Assembly: GCA_937884235.1 (NCBI GenBank)
Contig: CALGBT010000268.1
Span: 1-6,938 of the forward strand
DNA: 6,938 bases
Source of the DNA: an uncultured Pseudomonadota bacterium
GTDB lineage: Bacteria; Myxococcota_A; UBA9042; CAIXZC01
Direction: 5' to 3'
Positions 1 to 4,876 of this stretch are shown piece after piece. A program made the position numbers and the translations under genes. The notes beneath the pieces are model-generated. The model worked only from the letters and a program-made list of their open reading frames with translations, was not told the origin of the DNA and did not search any database. Every line of letters begins with the position of its first letter. Position 1 is the stretch's first letter.

Positions 1-20
1 AGTGATGCTGACCGAGGGGG

Positions 21-39
21 CCCTCGGGGCCCCCGAGGG
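21..39. repeat. Perfect GC-rich inverted repeat (hairpin)
   Basis: CCCTCGGG at 21-28 and CCCGAGGG at 32-39 are exact reverse complements, separated by a three-base loop (GCC), giving an 8-bp stem. Flanking GC runs allow alternative pairings. No T-run follows on either strand, so it is not a classic intrinsic terminator. It could still end transcription of a gene to the left, or be a dispersed intergenic palindrome. The structure is seen directly; any function is a guess. Confidence 0.45.
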
Positions 40-199
40 AATCTCGCCATAGCACTGAGCCGTGCGGCAACGACGTTTGAACCGCCGACCCCGCCCACCG
101 TAGGATTTGCTGAGGCACCGCCCAGGCGACGGCGGACCAACACTGCGTCAAACGACGTACTCCTTCACTGCGTCACATCTGGTGCCAGGGGGTCCCTCG

Positions 200-219
200 C
201 CGAGCTGCGCTCCGCTCGG
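200..219. repeat. Inverted repeat, possibly a dispersed intergenic palindrome
   Basis: CCGAGC (200-205) and GCTCGG (214-219) form a 6-bp stem around an eight-base loop. The surrounding phrase, GGTCCCTCG before it and CTCGGGATGACA after it, resembles palindromic repeats scattered between genes in many bacterial genomes (a CTGCGCTCGGGATGACA-like ending). That resemblance is from memory, and only one copy is visible here. It lies in the gene-poor left end, which fits an intergenic repeat. Confidence 0.35.
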
Positions 220-252
220 GATGACACGTGGGAACGGCTGCTGTTGCGCCTC

Positions 253-276
253 GCCGAGGTCGCGCAGCACCTCGGC
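253..276 (-). terminator. Candidate terminator hairpin downstream of the metallopeptidase gene
   Basis: GCCGAGGT (253-260) and ACCTCGGC (269-276) are perfect reverse complements, giving an 8-bp GC-rich stem with an eight-base loop. The hairpin begins 28 bases past the stop of the minus-strand metallopeptidase gene, where a terminator would be expected. There is no T-run on the minus strand after the stem. If it terminates, it would be a weak or factor-assisted site; it may also simply stabilise the 3' end of the message. Confidence 0.3.
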
Positions 277-304
277 AGCCACGGGTGCAGGCCCAGCCTG
301 CCGT

Positions 305-1144
305 TCAGCTTGGGAAGCTGAGTTCCATTACCCATGCTTCCCACTCCTCCTGGAATTTGGGGAGGTCGTCGGTGCTGAGGATCTTTCGTAGGGTCTTGAG
401 GCCGGTGGGGTCTTTGGTGTGGGCTTTGTGGAAGGCTTTGTAGAAATCTACTAGCAGGCCCTTTTCCTGGAGGTAGTAGCAGAGGTAGCGAGCCTGGGCA
501 TAGTTGGTGCCGGGGTCGGCGTTGTAGAACTCATCTGCGGTGGTGGAGAGGAGGGTGGTGAAGGAGGGAACGCGGTCGTTGGTGATGGCTTCCTGGAGCC
601 CTGCCAGGCGCCAGTTGGTGAGGCCGACCATGTGGCCGTTGCGCTCCGCTGACTGCTCGTAGAGGGAGCCCATACCCTCGTTGAACCACGCTGGGCAATG
701 GGGGAAGTTGGCCTGCATAAAGGGATGGACGATCTCGTGAACGAGGGTGCCTCCCCCAGTAGCGATATTCATCACCAGGGCTTTGTAATGGGGCGAGTAG
801 TAGCCGTAGGGGCTATCGGGGATTGAGCCAAAGAGGGTCTTGGCGTTGGTGCGGTAACTCTGGCGATCGGCGAAGAGCCAGATCACCAGTACCTCCTCGG
901 GGTCGCGGTCGAAGTAGAGCTCTTTTAGATTGTCCACCGCCCATTTCACGGTGCCTCGGGCACGTGCTCGCACAGTCTCCGGTGCCTCGTCACCCACCAC
1001 GACAAATGGCGATTGGCGGACGATGGTGAAATCCTCGGTAGGAAGTTGCTCCCGCACCTCCGCCAGGCGGGTTTTCCATTGGTCGTTCGACGAGCCACCG
1101 GCGAAGACGAGTGTGGCCAGGGCAACTGTAAGGGCTGTACTCAT
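305..1144 (-). CDS. Secreted gluzincin-like zinc metallopeptidase (peptidase MA-like)
   Basis: Predicted 279-residue zinc-dependent peptidase. Residues 136-140 read HEIVH, the HExxH motif whose histidines bind zinc and whose glutamate activates water. About 16 residues later, AWFNEG (152-157) supplies E156 as the likely third zinc ligand, the gluzincin arrangement seen in peptidase MA-like (DUF1570-type) proteins. Residues 5-17 are hydrophobic and look like an export signal, though no basic residue precedes them and no lipobox cysteine is present, so export is likely but not certain. The mature part starts near residue 18. The reading frame stays open upstream to about 1780, but the ATG at 1144 is chosen because a strong GAGGAGGAA ribosome-binding site (1148-1156) sits just before it and the upstream extension lies antisense to the radical SAM gene. 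The gene is transcribed divergently from that gene. Substrate unknown; a non-peptidase zinc protein is possible but less likely. Confidence 0.85.
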   Translation of the reverse strand: MSTALTVALATLVFAGGSSNDQWKTRLAEVREQLPTEDFTIVRQSPFVVVGDEAPETVRARARGTVKWAVDNLKELYFDRDPEEVLVIWLFADRQSYRTNAKTLFGSIPDSPYGYYSPHYKALVMNIATGGGTLVHEIVHPFMQANFPHCPAWFNEGMGSLYEQSAERNGHMVGLTNWRLAGLQEAITNDRVPSFTTLLSTTADEFYNADPGTNYAQARYLCYYLQEKGLLVDFYKAFHKAHTKDPTGLKTLRKILSTDDLPKFQEEWEAWVMELSFPS

Positions 1145-1235
1145 GAGTTCCTCCTCGCTGGTCAACTGAAGCTTTAGGCGGTAGACTGCTACGCTGAGCG
1201 TCGGCGTACGAACGGGCGGTGGGGAAGGTTTCAAT
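1145..1235. promoter_or_regulatory. Divergent intergenic region with small palindrome
   Basis: This 91-bp gap must contain the promoters for the minus-strand metallopeptidase gene and probably the plus-strand radical SAM gene. On the plus strand, TGGTCA (1159-1164) and TAGACT (1182-1187) are 17 bases apart, a weak -35/-10 match (4 of 6 each). I found no convincing minus-strand promoter. Near the middle, ACGCT-G-AGCGT (1191-1201) is a perfect 5-bp inverted repeat that could be an operator. The outer edges hold the two ribosome-binding sites, 1148-1156 for the minus gene and GGGGAAGG at 1221-1228 for the plus gene. Confidence 0.35.
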
Positions 1236-2639
1236 ATGCATGTATTGTTTCTACAACCGGGGTACCAGCAGCGGGTGGAGCACACCTCCCTGATTAGCGT
1301 GGTGCCCCCCTTGGAGTTGGCCTCATGCGCGGCCCTCGTGCGCCAGCGGCTGCCGGGAACGCAAGTCACGATTATCGATGGCAACGTGTTGGGCCTCAGC
1401 GAGACTGCGCTGGTTGAGCAAGCGCTGGCACTGAGTCCCGACGTCGTCGTGCTCCATGCTGCGACCCACACCATCAAGGCCGCAGGACGAGTAGCAGCAG
1501 GGCTGCAATCGCTAGGGCCAGTAGTTCTGCTGGGCTCGCACGGCACCGCTCTGCCCACGGAAACTCTAGCCGAGTTCTCGGGCATCTCGGTAATCGTCTG
1601 CGGCGAGCCTGAAGAAAGCCTGGTGGCATGGTTGGGAGTGTGGCGGGAGAAAGCGGCATGGGGGGAGGTGGCGGGTCTGGCCTGGCGGGAGCGGGAAGAT
1701 ACAGTCCAAACCCCGAACCGGCGGCTCCTGGAGGACCTGGATTCGCTGCCCACTCCGGCCCGGGACCTGCTTCCCAACAAACTCTACTCCTCCCCCTACG
1801 CTCGCCGGGTGACGGCCCTGCGCACCACCCGGGGTTGCCCCGGCAAGTGCACCTTCTGCGACAGCCATCTCATCTATGGCTGCGGTACCCGCACCCGAGC
1901 TCCGGAATCCGTGGTGGAAGAGTTTGCCGAGTGCAATGCCCGGTGGGGCACTGACTACGTGGCCATCATCGACCACACCTTCACCGCCCATCAGAGTTTC
2001 GTCGCAGCAGTTTGCGATGAGCTCATCAAAAGAGGCCTGCACCGCCGCATGCGCTGGGTCTGCAACACCCGCGTTGACATGCTTGAGGACGAACTCGTCG
2101 CCCTCATGCGAAAGGCCGGTTGTCTGCAGGTTGGTCTGGGCATCGAAGCCGGCGATAACCGACGTCTGCAGGAAATGCGCAAAGGCGTGACAGAGACCCA
2201 GCTCACAGCAGCCATCGCCTCCCTCAAGCGCCACGGCATCATCGCCATGGGCTATGCAATTATCGGCTTCCCCGGAGATACCGAGGAGACGGTAGCGACG
2301 ACTCGGGAGCGCCTTTTCCACTTCGACCCCCACGTCCTGCAGCTCTCCTTTGCCACGCCACTGCCTGGCTCCGGCCTCTGGCACCAGGCCAACCGGGAGG
2401 ACCGCCTGCTATCCCATGACTGGGACGACTACGTATTTCTCAAGAAGTCCATCCTGCGCGGCGACCACCTCTCCACCCGGCGCCTGCAGGAGTTGCGCGA
2501 CACGATCCTGCGCGATTTCTACCTGCGCCCGGGAAAGCTCACTTCCCTGGCCACCTTCCTCGCCCTGCGAGCCCGCGTCTCCCCGCTGGCCGCCAGCGTC
2601 GCGGCCAGCAAAGTGCTGCGAAATCTGCTCGCCAATTGA
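1236..2639 (+). CDS. B12-binding-domain-type radical SAM enzyme
   Basis: Predicted 467-residue cytoplasmic radical SAM protein. Residues 1 to about 140 resemble the Rossmann-like cobalamin-binding domain found ahead of many radical SAM cores. It opens with MHVLFLQPG and contains GSHGTALPTETL, but I see no DxHxxG motif, so cobalamin, if bound, would not be held by the classic histidine. C201, C205 and C208 (GCPGKCTFC) form the CxxxCxxC motif that binds the 4Fe-4S cluster used to cleave S-adenosylmethionine. Later landmarks are IDHTFT (near 245-250), NTRVDML, GIEAGDNRRL (around 302-311) and GFPGDTEE (344-351), all usual for this superfamily. The C-terminal tail, with FYLRPGKL, resembles BchE/HpnJ-type enzymes. 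ATG at 1236 follows GGGGAAGG at seven bases. Likely chemistry is methylation or carbon-skeleton modification of a lipid, pigment or secondary metabolite; the substrate cannot be read from the sequence. No neighbouring biosynthetic gene helps. Confidence 0.9.
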   Translation: MHVLFLQPGYQQRVEHTSLISVVPPLELASCAALVRQRLPGTQVTIIDGNVLGLSETALVEQALALSPDVVVLHAATHTIKAAGRVAAGLQSLGPVVLLGSHGTALPTETLAEFSGISVIVCGEPEESLVAWLGVWREKAAWGEVAGLAWREREDTVQTPNRRLLEDLDSLPTPARDLLPNKLYSSPYARRVTALRTTRGCPGKCTFCDSHLIYGCGTRTRAPESVVEEFAECNARWGTDYVAIIDHTFTAHQSFVAAVCDELIKRGLHRRMRWVCNTRVDMLEDELVALMRKAGCLQVGLGIEAGDNRRLQEMRKGVTETQLTAAIASLKRHGIIAMGYAIIGFPGDTEETVATTRERLFHFDPHVLQLSFATPLPGSGLWHQANREDRLLSHDWDDYVFLKKSILRGDHLSTRRLQELRDTILRDFYLRPGKLTSLATFLALRARVSPLAASVAASKVLRNLLAN

Positions 2640-2675
2640 GGCACGCCCCAGTTGCCTCCCTCGTTGTCGTCGAAG

Positions 2676-2705
2676 TTGCCAGCAAGCCCTGACCTCTGCT
2701 AGAGT
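2676..2705 (+). promoter_or_regulatory. Candidate sigma-70-type promoter for the hybrid kinase
   Basis: TTGCCA (2676-2681) and TAGAGT (2700-2705) are 18 bases apart, and TGC directly before TAGAGT makes an extended -10 (TGnTAGAGT). Transcription would begin near 2712. That leaves only about five bases before the ATG at 2717 but a normal leader before the ATG at 2765, which supports the downstream start for the kinase. This is a visual match only. Confidence 0.45.
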
Positions 2706-2764
2706 GGACCTGCACGATGCGCTGCGCTGACACCGTAGAGCGCAGCAAGAACGAGGTTCGACAG

Positions 2765-4720
2765 ATGTCTCAACCGCCGAGGAGCGGCAGCCCTGTGAGT
2801 GGTGTTGGAGTGGACCACCTATCAGGGGAGATTTCGCTGGCGTTGCTCGAAGGAGCCCCCGTCGGCATTCTCGTTCTTCAGGAAGAGAGCATCTTCTACG
2901 CCAACGAGACTGCGGCGACGCTCTTAGGGTATACCCTCGAAGATTTCATGGCCTGCAGCCGCGCCGACGTGCGCGCATTGATTTGGGAAGAGGACCGCCC
3001 GGCGGTCAATGCAGCCGTGGAGCGCGCTCTACAAGGGGAAGTTGTCCCACCGGTGACGCATCGGTTGAAAAGCGCGGCCGGTCAAGCCCGTTGGGTCGAC
3101 GGCTTTGTTTCAGGCATGATCATCAACGGACGGCCAGCGACCCGCGTCCTCTTCTTCGATGTCTCCGGACGACGGGCCACCGAGCAGAGCTTACAGGAGA
3201 GCGAAGAGCGCTACCGCCAACTGGTGGAGGCATCCCCCAGCGGCATTGCGGTCCACGCCGGGGGAGAGGTTGTCTTCGTCAACTCAGAGGCCGTGCGCCT
3301 CCTCGGTGCCGCCGATGCCGAAGAGATCCTGGGGCATAGCATCCTGGAATTTGCCCATCCCGATGACCACTCGGCCACCAGGCAGAGAATGGCCAGGGCG
3401 TACTCTGGCAGGTCTCCGGGACCGGGTGTGGAAAACAGAATGGTCCGGGTTGACGGCTCCGAGTTCTGGGTGGAGGCTGCTTCTGCGCCAGTTATCCACA
3501 ATGGACGGGCAGCCTCCCAGGTTGTATTCAGGGACGCCACCGCCCGGATAGAAGCTGAGGCGGCCAATACGCTGCTTGAGCGACAGCTACTGCAGGCCCA
3601 GAAGTTGGAAGCGGTGGGCCGGCTGGCCGGCGGGGTTGCCCACGACTTCAACAACCTCCTCAGTGAAATCAGCAATAACGCGGCTCTCGCCCTCATGGAT
3701 ATACAGCCCGGTGACGAGGGTCACAAGGCCTTCTCCGCCATCCAAGACGCCAGCCGTCGCGCTGCCGCGTTGACTCGCCAGCTGCTGGCCTTCAGCCGCA
3801 AGCAGTTGTTTCAGCCGACTCTCGTTGCTCTCGATGGTCTCGTGGCCAACATGGAAGACATGCTGCGGCGACTGCTCGGGGAGGACATCGTTCTGAAGAC
3901 CAGCTTGCAGGCCGAGGGCGGACATCTCATGGCCGACCCGGGGCAGATCGAGCAGGTGCTCCTCAACCTCTGCATCAATGCCCGTGATGCCATGCCCGAC
4001 GGGGGGACTCTGACCATTGCCACGAACTCCACCGTGACTGATGTCGAAGTACGCTCCCAGTGTCCTGAGCCAACTTCAGGTCGCTACCTGATGCTCTCCG
4101 TTACCGACACTGGTTTAGGCATGGACGAGGTAACTCTGACCCACATTTTCGAACCCTTCTTCACCACCAAGTCTCAGGAGAAAGGGACCGGTTTGGGTCT
4201 CTCCACAACGTACGGCATAATTCGCCAGCACGCCGGCACCATCGCCGTGGATTCCACGCCGGGGGAGGGCAGTCTCTTTCGCATCTGGCTGCCCATCACC
4301 GATGGCACTCCTGAGACGGCCGGGACATGTCGCGGCGAGACCATGCTGATGGGGTCTGAACTGCTGCTCTATGTTGAGGACGAACCGGCCGTGCGCGAGG
4401 TCACCACCGAACTGCTTGAGCGCATGGGCTACCGGGTCCTGCCGGCGGCCACACCACATGAAGCACTGGCCATCCTCGAGCGGCAGAACCCTCACCCCGC
4501 CCTGCTGCTCACCGATGTAATTCTGCCGGAGATGAATGGACGGGAACTCTCTGAGCGGGTCAAGGTGATGGCCCCGGAGATCAAAGTCCTCTTCACTTCT
4601 GGCTACTCCCGGAATCTCCTCAACGGTGATGGGGAAGGCACAGTCACGAATTTCATTGGCAAACCCTCGACTCCCCGAGACCTCTCATTGAAACTGCGTG
4701 AAGTTCTCGACGGCGCATAG
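2765..4720 (+). CDS. Soluble PAS-PAS hybrid sensor histidine kinase with receiver domain
   Basis: Predicted 651-residue cytoplasmic hybrid kinase with no transmembrane segment. In order: PAS domain (about 20-135), second PAS (about 147-265, starting SEERYRQLVEASPSG), HisKA helices (about 283-350) with phospho-acceptor H293 in GGVAHDFNNLL, and a HATPase domain (about 390-511). The HATPase has an N box with N405 (NARDA), D448 in DTGLGM, FEPFFTTK, and GTGLGLSTTYG. A C-terminal receiver (about 534-650) has acidic E538/D539, phospho-acceptor D584 (LLTDVILPEMNG), T611 and K633. All catalytic residues look intact, so it should autophosphorylate and pass phosphate to its own receiver. The PAS domains presumably sense a small ligand or redox state; which is unknown. 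An in-frame ATG at 2717 would add 16 residues, but 2765 is preferred because GAGG (2753-2756) lies eight bases upstream and the promoter-like element points there. No separate response regulator or HTH gene is adjacent, so its output is probably encoded elsewhere. Confidence 0.92.
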   Translation: MSQPPRSGSPVSGVGVDHLSGEISLALLEGAPVGILVLQEESIFYANETAATLLGYTLEDFMACSRADVRALIWEEDRPAVNAAVERALQGEVVPPVTHRLKSAAGQARWVDGFVSGMIINGRPATRVLFFDVSGRRATEQSLQESEERYRQLVEASPSGIAVHAGGEVVFVNSEAVRLLGAADAEEILGHSILEFAHPDDHSATRQRMARAYSGRSPGPGVENRMVRVDGSEFWVEAASAPVIHNGRAASQVVFRDATARIEAEAANTLLERQLLQAQKLEAVGRLAGGVAHDFNNLLSEISNNAALALMDIQPGDEGHKAFSAIQDASRRAAALTRQLLAFSRKQLFQPTLVALDGLVANMEDMLRRLLGEDIVLKTSLQAEGGHLMADPGQIEQVLLNLCINARDAMPDGGTLTIATNSTVTDVEVRSQCPEPTSGRYLMLSVTDTGLGMDEVTLTHIFEPFFTTKSQEKGTGLGLSTTYGIIRQHAGTIAVDSTPGEGSLFRIWLPITDGTPETAGTCRGETMLMGSELLLYVEDEPAVREVTTELLERMGYRVLPAATPHEALAILERQNPHPALLLTDVILPEMNGRELSERVKVMAPEIKVLFTSGYSRNLLNGDGEGTVTNFIGKPSTPRDLSLKLREVLDGA

Positions 4721-4766
4721 TAGCCCGGTGCCCGTCTCTCAGGGCAGCCTCAGAAGATGGCAACGG

Positions 4767-4793
4767 CCCTTCGCTCCTGCAAAGACGCGAGGG
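4767..4793 (+). terminator. Weak hairpin after the kinase gene
   Basis: CCCTTCGC (4767-4774) can pair with GCGAGGG (4787-4793) as a 7-bp stem with one bulged T and a 12-base loop. It lies 46 bases past the kinase stop codon and just before the next promoter-like element, a sensible place for a terminator. Only TACTTTC follows instead of a T-run, so termination is uncertain. Confidence 0.2.
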
Positions 4794-4796
4794 TAC

Positions 4797-4825
4797 TTTC
4801 AATCCGCTGGCCGCCTCTGTATCAT
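4797..4825 (+). promoter_or_regulatory. Candidate promoter for the cysteine-rich lipoprotein
   Basis: TTTCAA (4797-4802) and TATCAT (4820-4825) are 17 bases apart, a fair sigma-70-like pair. Transcription would start near 4832 and leave a leader of about 45 bases before the ATG at 4877. Its presence suggests the lipoprotein gene is transcribed independently of the kinase. Visual match only. Confidence 0.35.
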
Positions 4826-4876
4826 GGGCCGGGAAACAGGTTGAGTTTCAATCCTCCTTTCTTTCTGAGGTGAGTG

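Larger units (their letters stand above)
1..304. other. Left-end region without a convincing gene
   Basis: No reading frame here has a start, ribosome-binding site and recognisable protein. One forward frame is open from the left edge to a stop at 319-321, but its translation is Arg/Pro/Gly-rich, looks like no family I know and passes through hairpin-forming repeats. Another forward frame stops at 50-52 after about 16 codons ending mostly in G or C, so it could be the last codons of a gene outside the window; it is too short to call. What the region does hold is three GC-rich inverted repeats (21-39, 200-219, 253-276), listed separately. I see no tRNA or other RNA gene. Confidence 0.5.

Noticed and set aside
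1..321. Open forward frame from the left edge to a stop at 319-321, and a shorter one stopping at 50-52
   Set aside because: The first is low-complexity, crosses hairpins and overlaps the metallopeptidase gene end. The second has the codon look of a gene end but only about 16 codons are visible, too few to call.
1145..1780. N-terminal extension of the metallopeptidase frame
   Set aside because: The extra residues lie antisense to the radical SAM gene and lack domain character. A strong ribosome-binding site directly precedes the ATG at 1144.
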